In this document: piece after piece, positions 7,709-16,497 of the stretch
How positions within the stretch are numbered: the stretch's first letter is position 1
How the letters are laid out: each line of letters begins with the position of its first letter
NCBI GenBank assembly: GCA_019115805.1
Contig: DXCW01000175.1
Coordinates: forward strand, 1-42,550
Source: Candidatus Sphingobacterium stercorigallinarum
Lineage (GTDB): Bacteria; Bacteroidota; Bacteroidia; Sphingobacteriales; Sphingobacteriaceae
Direction of reading: 5' to 3'
Length of the DNA stretch: 42,550 nt
Position numbers and translations under genes: made by a program
Notes under the pieces: generated by a model
The model's input: the letters and a program-made list of their open reading frames with translations, nothing else
Told to the model about the DNA's origin: nothing
Database searches by the model: none

Positions 7709-8965
7709 ATGCATAGAATCATAAAAAATTACGGAAGCATTTTACTCCTGCTGTTTGGAATCCTCTTGGGGAGCTTGGCGGGTGTGTTTATCCCCGAATC
7801 GGTTGATATACTGAAACCGATTGGTGACATCTTCTTAAATTTACTTTTTGTTTCCGTTATTCCCTTGCTTTTTTTTGCTATTGCTTCGTCATTAGCCAAT
7901 ATCCAGGACAGTAAGAAGCTGGGCAAAACCATCGGCGTGATGACGGTTGTCTTTATCATCACTATTGTTTTAGCTGCCGTCGCCACCATTGGGGGACTCT
8001 GGCTGTTTCCTGTCACCGCCACAAGTGATGGAGCATTGCTAACGGATGCTTTTGCAAATACACCGGACGAAACCTGGGGGGATCGTATTGTACGGTTTCT
8101 AAGTGTGGATGAATTCGCAAACCTATTGTCCCGAAAAAATATCCTCGCATTTGTTATTTTTTCATTTTTGGTCGGCATAGCGACACGTAGAGCCGGCAAA
8201 GACGGCAGTAAGTTTACTGAATTTTTAAATGCGGGCAATAAAGTGATGGAACATCTTTTGGTGATCGTGATGAAAGCTGGACCAATAGGTCTCGGTGCTT
8301 ATTTTGCCTATCAGGTAAAAACACTTGGACCAGAGCTCTTCGGTTTCTACGCCAAACCACTGGCCTTCTATTATATTTTCGGCACCTGTTTCTTTTTTAT
8401 CGCATACACTTGTTATGCCTTTATCGCGAGAGGCGGCTTAGGGGTTCGCTATTTTTGGAAACATAATGTCGCCCCATCGCTAACCGCGCTCAGCACTTGC
8501 AGCAGCTTAGCGACGCTACCGGTTAACTTATTAGCTGCAAACAAAATGGGGATACCTAAAGGCATTTCTAGTGTCGTTATTCCCCTAGGGAACACGCTGT
8601 ATAAGAACGGATCATCCATTTCTTCTATTCTTAAGATATACGTCGCCTTCTCTATTTTGGGATGGAACTTCTTTGAACCCGCTACTTTAATCACCGCTGT
8701 GGGGATTACGATTTTAGTTTCCATGGTTGCTGGTGGAATACCGAATGGCGGTTTTATCGGCGAAATGTTAATGATTTCTATATACGGCATTCCGAATGAA
8801 GCCGTACCGTCGATATTGATTATAGGTGCTTTGGTCGATCCGTTGGCTACCGTTTTGAACGCTACTGGAGACAATGTTGCAGCGATGTTAGTCGCTCGAT
8901 TTTCGAATGAAAAGTTCGTTTCCGATCAAATCAATGTAGACCTCAGCAATCGCGGAAAACTATAG
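7709..8965 (+). CDS. Dicarboxylate/amino acid:cation symporter (DAACS family)
   Basis: A 418-residue integral membrane protein of the sodium:dicarboxylate symporter family (PF00375; GltP/DctA-like). The N-terminus begins with hydrophobic segments at about 8-28 and 40-62, and there are about eight helices overall. The transport core is recognisable from the serine-rich hairpin loop (LTALSTCSSLATLPVNLLA), then VIPLGNTLYKNGSSI and the C-terminal IGALVDPLATVLNATGDNVAA with the substrate-binding DP...N..GD pattern. It probably takes up glutamate, aspartate or C4 acids with Na+ or H+. It is a single-gene unit. TATTTTAG at 7683-7690 may be its -7 box. Confidence 0.92.
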   Translation: MHRIIKNYGSILLLLFGILLGSLAGVFIPESVDILKPIGDIFLNLLFVSVIPLLFFAIASSLANIQDSKKLGKTIGVMTVVFIITIVLAAVATIGGLWLFPVTATSDGALLTDAFANTPDETWGDRIVRFLSVDEFANLLSRKNILAFVIFSFLVGIATRRAGKDGSKFTEFLNAGNKVMEHLLVIVMKAGPIGLGAYFAYQVKTLGPELFGFYAKPLAFYYIFGTCFFFIAYTCYAFIARGGLGVRYFWKHNVAPSLTALSTCSSLATLPVNLLAANKMGIPKGISSVVIPLGNTLYKNGSSISSILKIYVAFSILGWNFFEPATLITAVGITILVSMVAGGIPNGGFIGEMLMISIYGIPNEAVPSILIIGALVDPLATVLNATGDNVAAMLVARFSNEKFVSDQINVDLSNRGKL

Positions 8966-9160
8966 TTTGAGCGACTAAGCGTCCGCATCTATTTTGACCT
9001 GTCACAGACATTTGACGATTTTACGGGATATACCACCCTCCACTAACCGGATCGCAAGTAACTGTTAAACAAACACCTACGGCCTAAAAAAAGAGGAACA
9101 TAGAACGATTCTAAATAATCTCATTTTTTTGGCAAATTCATTCCTTGAGATTGGATTTTG

Positions 9161-9168
9161 TAATTTTG
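9161..9168 (+). promoter_or_regulatory. -7 promoter element upstream of ccmE
   Basis: TAATTTTG is an exact match to the Bacteroidota -7 consensus TAnnTTTG, 29 nt before the ccmE ATG. No clear TTTG box is seen 19-21 nt further upstream. Confidence 0.4.
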
Positions 9169-9197
9169 TAGCCAGTTGATTTTATTTGAGGTGAAAC

Positions 9198-9617
9198 ATG
9201 AAAAAAAGTTCGATTATTTTAATTGTCGTTATTGCCGTTGCTATCGCAATGATCATGGTCATTTATACCGATTCTAGCACGTACTCCACTTTTACGGAAG
9301 CCAAAGGGAAACAAACCGAGCTGTACGTCGTTGGTGTATTAAATAAGGAAAAAGATTTATTATACGATCCGGTAACCGATGCCAACCACTTTTCTTTTTA
9401 TATGTACGACAACGACAGTACGGAATGTCAGGTGGTTTTTAATGGCTCCAAACCGCAAGATATAGAACGTTCAGAGCAAATTGTGTTGACAGGGAAGATG
9501 GAAGGCGATGTATTCCATGCCAGTAAAATCCTAATGAAGTGCCCTTCTAAATACAACCAAGATGAGGTGGAGGTTATTGAAATGGAATCCACTCCCGTTA
9601 CTGCATCGTTAAATTAA
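9198..9617 (+). CDS. ccmE: Cytochrome c maturation protein CcmE, CxxxY variant
   Basis: A 139-residue heme chaperone of the System I cytochrome c maturation pathway. One N-terminal membrane anchor (about 5-23) is followed by an OB-fold periplasmic domain. In classical CcmE the heme is bound covalently by the histidine of an HxxxY motif. Here the aligned segment reads ILMKCPSKYNQDE, so position 115 is cysteine and the motif is CPSKY (115-119). CxxxY CcmE proteins are known from archaea and Desulfovibrio-type systems. ccmF follows after 24 nt, confirming the assignment. The acidic tail after 120 resembles normal CcmE tails. Confidence 0.9.
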   Translation: MKKSSIILIVVIAVAIAMIMVIYTDSSTYSTFTEAKGKQTELYVVGVLNKEKDLLYDPVTDANHFSFYMYDNDSTECQVVFNGSKPQDIERSEQIVLTGKMEGDVFHASKILMKCPSKYNQDEVEVIEMESTPVTASLN

Positions 9618-9641
9618 TTCTCAAGTTACCCTGTACTATCT

Positions 9642-12104
9642 ATGGACGTAAATTACGTTGGTGAGAACCTGCTACCCGGTCAAATCGGACAATTCTTTGT
9701 TATATTATCATTTGGAGCAGCATTATTATCTTTTGCTTCCTATTTTTTTGCAACCAAAAATCCAGAGGAAAAAAGTTGGCAAAACATAGCACGTGTTGGT
9801 TTTTGGCTGAATGCTCTGTCCATTCTGATCATCGGCATGGTGCTTTTTTACATCATTTACAATCATCTATTTGAATATCATTACGCTTACGCTCACTCCT
9901 CCACCACCTTACCCACGCACTACATCATTTCTGCATTTTGGGAAGGCCAAGAAGGAAGTTTCTGGCTATGGATGTTCTGGCAAGTCGTGATGGGCATTGT
10001 ACTGGTATTCAAAGCAAAATCCTGGGAGAACCCGGTCATGACATTTGTTATGTTGTGTCAGGTCTTCCTCGCTTCGATGTTATTAGGAGTAGAAGTTTTC
10101 GGGTCGCGCATTGGTAGTTCACCTTTTATTTTGTTACGAGATGCACTTCAGGCCCCGATCTTCAGTGATCCTAATTATCTATCCATGATTAGAGACGGAA
10201 GAGGGCTTAATCCATTATTGCAAAACTATTGGATGGTCATCCACCCTCCAACGTTATTTTTAGGTTTCGCAGCGATGATTGTTCCTTTTGCTTATGCCGC
10301 GGCTGGACTTTGGCAAAAACGCTTCAAGGAATGGATTACCCCCGGTCTACCTTGGGCACTCTTTGCCGTGATGGTTCTCGGAGCGGGTATCATCATGGGA
10401 TCCTTCTGGGCATATGAAGCGTTGAATTTTGGGGGATTTTGGGCTTGGGACCCAGTCGAAAACGTGTCGATCATTCCTTGGCTCACATTGATCGCCGCCG
10501 TACACGTAATGATTGCTTATAAGCATACGGGGCACGCCTACTTCACTGCATGTTTTCTGAGTCTAATTAGTTTCGTATTGGTGATATATGCCTCCTTTTT
10601 AACCCGAAGCGGCATTCTAGGAGAAACCTCCGTACACTCGTTTACCAGTCTAGGTATGTCTGGTCAATTGGTGATTTTTAACGTTGCGTTTTTACTGATT
10701 ATGATATTCCTGCTGGTCGTTCGCAGGAAAGAGATGCCCTCGACGAAAATCGAAGAAGACATTTATTCCCGCGAGTTTTGGTTATTCATCGGCGCATTGG
10801 TGTTGACAGTGGCTTGCGTACAAATGATCGCGACCACATCTATACCCGTTTTCAATGCCATCTTTGGCACGAACGTCGCCCCTCCAATTGATCCAATCCC
10901 GCATTACAATAAATGGCAAGGAGCCTTTGCTGTCGTGGTGATGCTATTGACAGCGTTTACTCAGTTTTTGAAATTTAAAAGAACAGACGCTAAGAAATTT
11001 TGGGCCGCGACTATTGCGTCGTTTGTGCTTGCCATTGTTATTTCAGCGGTGATTATTTACTTCACGCATATTTATACGAACGTGATGTATATGCTCATTA
11101 CATTGACGTCCGTCTTCTGTATACTGGCTAACCTGCGCATTCTTGGAGATTCGTTCAAAGGTAAATGGCGCCTTTCCGGATCAGCTGTTTCGCACATCGG
11201 TTTTGGATTACTGCTTATTGGGGCTCTCATTGCCGCTGCTACAAATGAAGTAATCTCTGTCAACAGTAGTAATTACATCGCTGTCGCTGGATTCGATCAA
11301 GTCGAAAAACCAGGTGAAAACCTTTTTCTCACCGAAAACGAGCCCGTACAAATGGGCAAATACCGGATTACCTATGTCGGTGACAGTGTAGCAGCTCCTA
11401 ACGTATACTACAAAATCAAATACGAAGAGATTAACGAGGAAACGGGCGAGGCAAAGAACGCTTTTATTCTGATGCCATTCGCACAAAACAATCCAGATAT
11501 GGGAGGATTAATTGGTACACCGGGCACCAAACATTTCCTGACCCACGACATTTACACATTGATTACCGCAGCCGCATCCGACTCACATAAAAGCATCCAA
11601 GGGAATGATGAAGATGCTGCGGGATTTGATCAGTATGATGAGCCGGCCACCTACTTAGTGAATATCGGTGATACACTACGTTACCGGAATGGCTTCTATA
11701 CTATAGAAGGAATCAATCGCAACGCTACCTTAGAAAATATGCCGGTGGCGGCTGACGATATTTTAGTTGGTTTACAAATCAAAGTTTTCGCGAGCGATGG
11801 TACCCAGCACAGTGCAGAGCCTGTTTTTCTGATCAAAGGCGGAAACACCTTCGATTTTCATAAGGACGTCGAAGCACAAGGACTTCGCTTTCGATTCACA
11901 AAGATTCTACCAGAGGAAAACAAGCTGGAGCTGATGACCTACCAAAAACCTTTACCAGAAAAGAAATGGGTGGTTTTCAAAGCGATCAAGTTCCCTTACA
12001 TCAATTTCTTCTGGTACGGCACCATCGTGATGACCGTAGGTTTTGGAATGGCCATCTACCGCCGTATAAAAGACGGTCGTGCAACCAGCAAAAGAAACGC
12101 GTAG
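9642..12104 (+). CDS. ccmF: Cytochrome c heme lyase subunit CcmF
   Basis: An 820-residue polytopic membrane protein of the heme-handling family that delivers heme from CcmE to apocytochrome c. The tryptophan-rich periplasmic WWD-type motif is visible as GGFWAWDPVENVSIIPWL at about residues 264-281, preceded by WMVIHPPTLFLGF with a likely heme-ligating histidine. About a dozen or more membrane helices are seen. A large periplasmic domain occupies about residues 540-780 before the final helix and a basic tail (RRIKDGRATSKRN). The length is larger than E. coli CcmF (about 650), as is usual in Bacteroidota. It lies directly after ccmE. The next gene starts one base after the stop codon (TAG then ATG), so it is co-transcribed. 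Confidence 0.93.
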   Translation: MDVNYVGENLLPGQIGQFFVILSFGAALLSFASYFFATKNPEEKSWQNIARVGFWLNALSILIIGMVLFYIIYNHLFEYHYAYAHSSTTLPTHYIISAFWEGQEGSFWLWMFWQVVMGIVLVFKAKSWENPVMTFVMLCQVFLASMLLGVEVFGSRIGSSPFILLRDALQAPIFSDPNYLSMIRDGRGLNPLLQNYWMVIHPPTLFLGFAAMIVPFAYAAAGLWQKRFKEWITPGLPWALFAVMVLGAGIIMGSFWAYEALNFGGFWAWDPVENVSIIPWLTLIAAVHVMIAYKHTGHAYFTACFLSLISFVLVIYASFLTRSGILGETSVHSFTSLGMSGQLVIFNVAFLLIMIFLLVVRRKEMPSTKIEEDIYSREFWLFIGALVLTVACVQMIATTSIPVFNAIFGTNVAPPIDPIPHYNKWQGAFAVVVMLLTAFTQFLKFKRTDAKKFWAATIASFVLAIVISAVIIYFTHIYTNVMYMLITLTSVFCILANLRILGDSFKGKWRLSGSAVSHIGFGLLLIGALIAAATNEVISVNSSNYIAVAGFDQVEKPGENLFLTENEPVQMGKYRITYVGDSVAAPNVYYKIKYEEINEETGEAKNAFILMPFAQNNPDMGGLIGTPGTKHFLTHDIYTLITAAASDSHKSIQGNDEDAAGFDQYDEPATYLVNIGDTLRYRNGFYTIEGINRNATLENMPVAADDILVGLQIKVFASDGTQHSAEPVFLIKGGNTFDFHKDVEAQGLRFRFTKILPEENKLELMTYQKPLPEKKWVVFKAIKFPYINFFWYGTIVMTVGFGMAIYRRIKDGRATSKRNA

Positions 12105-12881
12105 ATGAGTATAGTAATGATCGGTAGCGGCAATCTTGCCACACAACTAGCTATTGCGCTACAGAACTCTGGGCACCAAATCACCCAAGTCTGGAGCCGT
12201 CAACTCGCACATGCCGAAGATCTCGCACGTCGGTTGTCTACGGAAGCTACAGATCATTGGGAAAACCTCGATAAAAATGCCGACGTTTACGTATTAGCGG
12301 TTAGTGACCAAGCAATTACCGAAGTCGCACAAGGATTGATGCTAAACCATCCAGATGCGCTGATTTTACATTGCTCAGGGGCGACGAGTATGGATGTGCT
12401 TTCGAGGTTCAAAAATTTCGGAGTACTCTATCCCGTACAGACATTTTCTAAACACATTCCGATTGACTTTGCGCAAATCCCGATCGGAATCGAGGGCAAT
12501 CGTCCAGAAGCTTATGCAGCACTTGCATCCATCGCCAACGCGCTCTCAGGCCGAGTTTTTGACTGCGACAGTGCACAACGTCTCGCCTTGCACGTCTCCG
12601 CGGTTTTTGCTAATAATTTCACCAATGCGCTGTTACTAACAGCGGCTGATATTTTAGCGCAACATCAACTCCCCTTTGACATTTTGACTCCGATCATTGA
12701 GGAAACCGTAGAAAAAGCAGTAACGCACCATCCGATTAAGGTACAGACGGGGCCTGCTGTGAGAGATGATCAGGTTACGCTAGAAAAGCATTTAAACTTT
12801 CTCAGCATGAATCCCGAATGGCAACTTATTTACCAAAAAATATCCGATCTGATTAAAAAAAGAAAAGAGAACAATTCATAA
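12105..12881 (+). CDS. DUF2520 Rossmann-fold protein
   Basis: A 258-residue protein with an N-terminal NAD(P)-binding Rossmann domain (VMIGSGNLATQLA at 4-16, glycine-rich GxGNLA) and a C-terminal helical DUF2520 domain (HVSAVFANNFTNALL and PIIEETVEKAVTHHP). The layout resembles pyrroline-5-carboxylate reductases and other F420-type dehydrogenases, but the reaction is not known. The gene abuts ccmF with no gap and probably shares its transcript. In related genomes this gene is often beside a KdsC-like phosphatase and Maf; here neither is present. Cytoplasmic. Confidence 0.88.
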   Translation: MSIVMIGSGNLATQLAIALQNSGHQITQVWSRQLAHAEDLARRLSTEATDHWENLDKNADVYVLAVSDQAITEVAQGLMLNHPDALILHCSGATSMDVLSRFKNFGVLYPVQTFSKHIPIDFAQIPIGIEGNRPEAYAALASIANALSGRVFDCDSAQRLALHVSAVFANNFTNALLLTAADILAQHQLPFDILTPIIEETVEKAVTHHPIKVQTGPAVRDDQVTLEKHLNFLSMNPEWQLIYQKISDLIKKRKENNS

Positions 12882-12921
12882 TATTACCAATTCACTAAAA
12901 CTTCCAACTTCGGGTCAAATG

Positions 12922-12953
12922 TTTCGTTATCAGTGGTGAACTTCCTAATTTTG
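12922..12953 (+). promoter_or_regulatory. Promoter candidate for the FMN glutamate-synthase-like gene
   Basis: TTTC at 12922-12925, exactly 20 nt, then TAATTTTG at 12946-12953: a full -7 consensus and three of four bases of the -33 box. It leaves a leader of about 85 nt before the ATG at 13044. It is the best two-box promoter I found in the window. Confidence 0.48.
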
Positions 12954-13043
12954 CAAGGCAAGTAGCCGATATCGCGGATAGACCTAGTTTATGATTATCC
13001 ATATGGTGAAGGTTTTGCGATAGATAACAGATAAGACGACATT

Positions 13044-14597
13044 ATGAAAGTAAGAAAACTCATTTTAGGGCTCATTATTTTAATCAACCTAATCATTATT
13101 TCTTTCGGGGTCATTTTCACACCAAGTTGGTTTTGGTTGCTCATTCTCCCTTTGCCATTGCTGATCGTTGCCTTATACCATAGCTTTCAGACCAAACACG
13201 CTATTTTAAGAAACTATCCGGTGGTGGGCTACTTTCGATATTTCTTCGAATCCATCCGTCCAGAGTTACGACAATATTTCTGGGAATCAGACACCGACGG
13301 ACGCCCGTTTAATCGGCGTCAACGGTCGATTGTTTACCAACGGGCGAAAAACCAGCGAGAGACTGTCGCTTTCGGAATGCAAACCGATCCGCTATCACCT
13401 GGCAACGAGTGGGTGGCACACAGTATATTTCCCGTCCATATCGAAGATCATAACTTAAGAACAACGGTCGGTAATCAGCATTGCAAGCAGCCCTATAGCT
13501 TGAGTGTCTTCAACATCTCGGCGATGAGTTATGGAGCGCTGAGTAGAACTGCAATCACGGCACTCAATAAAGGAGCCGCGTTACAAAACTTTGCTCACAA
13601 TACCGGTGAAGGTGGAATAAGCCAATACCATATTAACGGTGGAGATCTAATTTGGCAAATTGGGACAGGATATTTTGGTTGTCGAGATGAAAATGGATAT
13701 TTCGATCCCAATCTGTTTCGCGAAAAAGCCACCCGACCCTATGTCAAAATGATTGAATTAAAACTTTCTCAGGGTGCTAAACCAGGTCATGGTGGGATTT
13801 TACCAGCGGCTAAAAACACACCTGAAGTCGCTTCTATCCGTCATGTAGTACCGGGCACCGATGTCATGTCTCCGCCTGCACACAGTGCGTTCAAAACACC
13901 CCTGGAGATGATGCATTTCATACAGCAGTTACGTGAACTTTCTGATTATAAGCCAGTAGGGTTTAAAATATGCATCGGAGATAAACAGGAGTTCATCGAC
14001 ATTTGCCAGGCCATGCAGGAAAGTCAAATCACGCCTGACTTCATCGCTATTGATGGATCCGAGGGAGGAACCGGTGCTGCACCACTAGAGTTTACCGATA
14101 ATCTAGGAATGCCCCTGTATGATGCCTTAGCCTTCGTCACCACCACGCTTATACACTTTGGCTTGAAAAAACAAATAAAGCTTATTGTATCCAGCCGAAT
14201 TGTAACGGGTTTTGACATTCTCAAAGTTATTGCACTGGGTGCAGACGCCTGCTACAGTGCTCGGGGAATGATGTTTGCACTGGGATGTATCCAAGCGCTA
14301 AAATGTAACGAGGACGTCTGTCCTGTCGGTGTAGCTACGCAAAGACCCCATTTGTATAAAGGCTTGGATGTAGAAGACAAGTACGTACGGGTGGCTCAAT
14401 TCCATCGGAATACATTACGAGCCACGGTAGAAATCATGGAAGCCTGTGGTTTTAAAAGTTTAGAAGAAGTATCAGCCGATCGCTTTTTTCGTAAGGTCGA
14501 TAGCCAATACACATTAAGCTTCCAAGACATCTATTTTAAAGAAACCGGTAAACTGGTCAACAATCGGAGTGATTTCGCTCCCGAAGTATTTGATTAG
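13044..14597 (+). CDS. FMN-binding glutamate synthase family protein, membrane-anchored
   Basis: A 517-residue protein with two N-terminal membrane helices (about 5-27 and 30-46), then the FMN-binding TIM-barrel domain of glutamate synthase large subunits (PF01645). Visible family features are NISAMSYGALS, NTGEGGIS, KPGHGGILP, IDGSEGGTGAAP and VSSRIVTGFDILK. A cysteine cluster CIQALKCNEDVCPVGVAT marks the 3Fe-4S-type loop. It lacks the glutaminase domain, so it is a stand-alone synthase-like oxidoreductase. The physiological reaction of such membrane-anchored members is not established; glutamate synthase activity is only inferred. It is convergent with marR downstream. Cytoplasmic catalytic domain attached to the inner membrane. 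Confidence 0.9.
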   Translation: MKVRKLILGLIILINLIIISFGVIFTPSWFWLLILPLPLLIVALYHSFQTKHAILRNYPVVGYFRYFFESIRPELRQYFWESDTDGRPFNRRQRSIVYQRAKNQRETVAFGMQTDPLSPGNEWVAHSIFPVHIEDHNLRTTVGNQHCKQPYSLSVFNISAMSYGALSRTAITALNKGAALQNFAHNTGEGGISQYHINGGDLIWQIGTGYFGCRDENGYFDPNLFREKATRPYVKMIELKLSQGAKPGHGGILPAAKNTPEVASIRHVVPGTDVMSPPAHSAFKTPLEMMHFIQQLRELSDYKPVGFKICIGDKQEFIDICQAMQESQITPDFIAIDGSEGGTGAAPLEFTDNLGMPLYDALAFVTTTLIHFGLKKQIKLIVSSRIVTGFDILKVIALGADACYSARGMMFALGCIQALKCNEDVCPVGVATQRPHLYKGLDVEDKYVRVAQFHRNTLRATVEIMEACGFKSLEEVSADRFFRKVDSQYTLSFQDIYFKETGKLVNNRSDFAPEVFD

Positions 14598-14644
14598 TCC
14601 CAATCTGGAAACATACAGCTGATTCACCCAGGTTAGGACGCCCT

Positions 14645-15085
14645 TCACTTAATATTAAGAAATACGGTTTCCAGTAATTGCTGCGCTTGATTCATGGATC
14701 TGGCATCGATCCCCTGTAGTGCTTCCGAAATTGTCTTTTCTGCTTGCAACATACATCGGGGTTTCATATTGCGCCCCTTAGCTGTCAAATAAATCTTATT
14801 GGAGCGCTTATCATTTGGGCAACAAACCCTACGCAAAAAGCCTTGTTTCTCCAAGTTTGAGATGAGTCTCGAGATACTCGGTTTATCCCGATAAGTCAGG
14901 GTCGCCAAATTCTGTTGACTGAGGCCTTCTCGTTCCCAAAGGAAATACATCACACTCCACTGCTCGGCCGTAATATCCAGTCCGCTCTCTTTAAAATTTC
15001 GCTGTAGTCGCCGCGCGATCGCAGTAGAAACCCTACCAGTCAGAAAATTATAAAATTCGTCGGCAAAATTAGGATCATCAATCAT
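14645..15085 (-). CDS. MarR-family transcriptional regulator
   Basis: A 146-residue winged-helix regulator. The recognisable core is ITAEQWSVMYFLWEREGLSQQNLATLTYRDKPSISRLISNLEKQGFLRR (written here in parts: helix-turn-helix around 50-75 and wing with CCPNDKRSNKIYLTAKG). These are the hallmarks of MarR proteins: AEQW, D.. S.SR....LE..G and the DKRS..I.LT wing. I chose the ATG at 15085 rather than the TTG at 15106 because the family normally begins about here. It probably binds as a dimer to a palindrome and autoregulates. The divergent neighbour encodes a small membrane protein. A near-palindrome lies just upstream. The target genes and ligand are unknown. Confidence 0.88.
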   Translation of the reverse strand: MIDDPNFADEFYNFLTGRVSTAIARRLQRNFKESGLDITAEQWSVMYFLWEREGLSQQNLATLTYRDKPSISRLISNLEKQGFLRRVCCPNDKRSNKIYLTAKGRNMKPRCMLQAEKTISEALQGIDARSMNQAQQLLETVFLNIK

Positions 15086-15107
15086 AATTAAAGGTTTTTC
15101 AGGCAAT

Positions 15108-15125
15108 TAGTTGTTAATGCAATTA
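15108..15125. promoter_or_regulatory. Near-palindrome between marR and its divergent neighbour
   Basis: TAGTTG-TTAATG-CAATTA: an 18-bp near-palindrome with one mismatch between the 6-bp arms. It starts 23 nt upstream of the marR ATG. MarR proteins commonly bind palindromes of this size and TTG/CAA spacing, so it is a candidate autoregulatory site. AT-rich sequence makes chance palindromes common. Confidence 0.3.
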
Positions 15126-15202
15126 AACCAATAATTTTTAGAATAGCAAACTTATAGGTGGACAAACAAAAGCACTTCCATAAAAATTTACTATTTTAGG
15201 CT

Positions 15203-15646
15203 ATGGAAAATCCCTTAGGTGTCATATTATTGGTCGTAGCAGGCATAGCTTACAAGATATACGAAAGCTTTAAAGAGGAACAAGCTAAAGCTAAACAACG
15301 AGCCGAAAAATTAAAAAAACGGATGCCAAAAGGTTCTGCTCGGGATATCGTCTTGACGAAGCCCACACGTCCTGTACCCACTAGTCGGCCTCCTATTCTG
15401 GAATTTCCAGCAGACGACTTTCCGGAGTTCCAAACCCCCACGCCAACAAGGCAAAACAGCTCATCGGCGGCGCAGACGACTATCAGGAACAGCGCATCTA
15501 AAGAACGCGACGTATCTTTAGAAAAACAGTCAGAAATCGCGGCAAGATCACAGGATCACGCTAAAAACGACGGTACTTCAGTGGAGTTTAATCTGCGTGA
15601 AGCTGTCATTCAGCAAGCCATTTTAAACAGACCTTATGCCGACTAA
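15203..15646 (+). CDS. Hypothetical membrane-anchored protein with conserved C-terminal motif
   Basis: A 147-residue protein I cannot assign to a named family. The N-terminus has a single membrane segment (about 5-17), then a strongly charged helix (KEEQAKAKQRAEKLKKR, about 23-40) that looks like a coiled coil. A proline- and serine-rich low-complexity linker (about 55-120) comes next, and a C-terminal motif FNLREAVIQQAILNRPY. The final motif looks conserved in Bacteroidota and may be a docking peptide. The topology suggests a small inner-membrane tether. TATTTTAG lies 3 nt before the ATG. The 3' end is 3 nt from the convergent YafV gene. Divergent from marR. Confidence 0.75.
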   Translation: MENPLGVILLVVAGIAYKIYESFKEEQAKAKQRAEKLKKRMPKGSARDIVLTKPTRPVPTSRPPILEFPADDFPEFQTPTPTRQNSSSAAQTTIRNSASKERDVSLEKQSEIAARSQDHAKNDGTSVEFNLREAVIQQAILNRPYAD

Positions 15647-15649
15647 TTT

Positions 15650-16426
15650 TTAGAGCAATTTAAAGGCATCCTGGTCGCCTAGAAATGGGAACTGCTGTCT
15701 ATGCTCTTCTAAATCTTTGGGGTATAGCGTAAACGTGTAAAGATCCTCGTCTTCTGGCTTATAATATACAACGTCTCCATTAGGCGAAATACACATAGAA
15801 CCACCCGAATAATATACTTCATTACCATCGTGCCCCACTCTATTCACGCCAATCACAAACGCCTGGTTCTCGATGGCCCGTGCGGGAATCAACGCCCTCC
15901 AATGTCCCGAACGTTTATCGGGCCAACTGGCCGTATAAACCAACAAATCATACGCGCTGTCTTGGTTGCGTGACCAAGCGGGAAAACGCAGGTCATAACA
16001 GGTCATAGGACAGATTTTCCACCCCTTCAATTTAAATATAATTCGGGACTTACCTGCGGTAAACAGGCGGTCTTCATCTGCCATAGAAAAAAGATGGCGT
16101 TTATCATAATGCACAAAGCTCCCGTCCGGAGACATCCAGATAAATCGATTGTAAAACTTGGTGTCCTCCTCTATTATAAGCGATCCGGCAACAACACAGT
16201 CAAACTTTTTTGCCGTCTCATATAACCAGTGCATCGTCGGCCCCGACATGTTCTCAGCACACTTCTCCACATTGGTCGTGAAACCGGTATTAAACATTTC
16301 GGGAAGAATAATGAGATCCGTTTTTTCACGCAGGGAGGACAAGCGAAGTCCGAGGTTCTGCAGGTTCTTCTCCACATTCTCCCAAAATAGATAAGCCTGA
16401 AAAATCGTGATTTTTAATGGATCCAT
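15650..16426 (-). CDS. yafV: Omega-amidase, YafV/Nit2-like nitrilase family
   Basis: A 258-residue carbon-nitrogen hydrolase. The catalytic triad is visible as E43 in LPEMFNTGF, K109 in YDKRHLF and C143 in CYDLRFPAWSRN. The length, order of motifs and phrases such as SGHWRALIPARAIENQAFVIGVNRVG closely match E. coli YafV, which hydrolyses 2-oxoglutaramate and 2-oxosuccinamate (metabolite repair after glutamine transamination). Start chosen at ATG 16426 because the family begins here; an upstream frame extension would add 34 unrelated residues. Cytoplasmic. It lies downstream of the polyprenyl synthase on the same strand after 70 nt. Confidence 0.9.
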   Translation of the reverse strand: MDPLKITIFQAYLFWENVEKNLQNLGLRLSSLREKTDLIILPEMFNTGFTTNVEKCAENMSGPTMHWLYETAKKFDCVVAGSLIIEEDTKFYNRFIWMSPDGSFVHYDKRHLFSMADEDRLFTAGKSRIIFKLKGWKICPMTCYDLRFPAWSRNQDSAYDLLVYTASWPDKRSGHWRALIPARAIENQAFVIGVNRVGHDGNEVYYSGGSMCISPNGDVVYYKPEDEDLYTFTLYPKDLEEHRQQFPFLGDQDAFKLL

Positions 16427-16468
16427 TCTTATAGTATACGCTAAAAATTCAAAACTAGATTGAAGCAA

Positions 16469-16497
16469 ATTATGAAATTTGTTGCACTTTTCATAAT
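16469..16497. repeat. Inverted repeat between polyprenyl synthase and yafV
   Basis: ATTATGAAA (16469-16477) and TTTCATAAT (16489-16497) form a perfect 9-bp inverted repeat with an 11-nt loop just past the stop of the polyprenyl synthase gene. On the minus strand it could be a weak hairpin terminator or processing site, or a protein-binding palindrome for yafV expression. Confidence 0.4.

Noticed and set aside
7729..8238. 169-codon minus-strand frame within the symporter gene
   Set aside because: Antisense shadow; the plus-strand frame has clear transporter motifs.
8966..9197. Gap after the symporter gene examined for tRNA, small RNA or terminator
   Set aside because: No tRNA arms seen; the only hairpin (TAGAA-CGA-TTCTA) is too weak to call a terminator.
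12991..13023. Ten-codon ATG frame in the leader of the FMN glutamate-synthase-like gene
   Set aside because: Too short and lacking regulatory codon runs or terminator/antiterminator structure.
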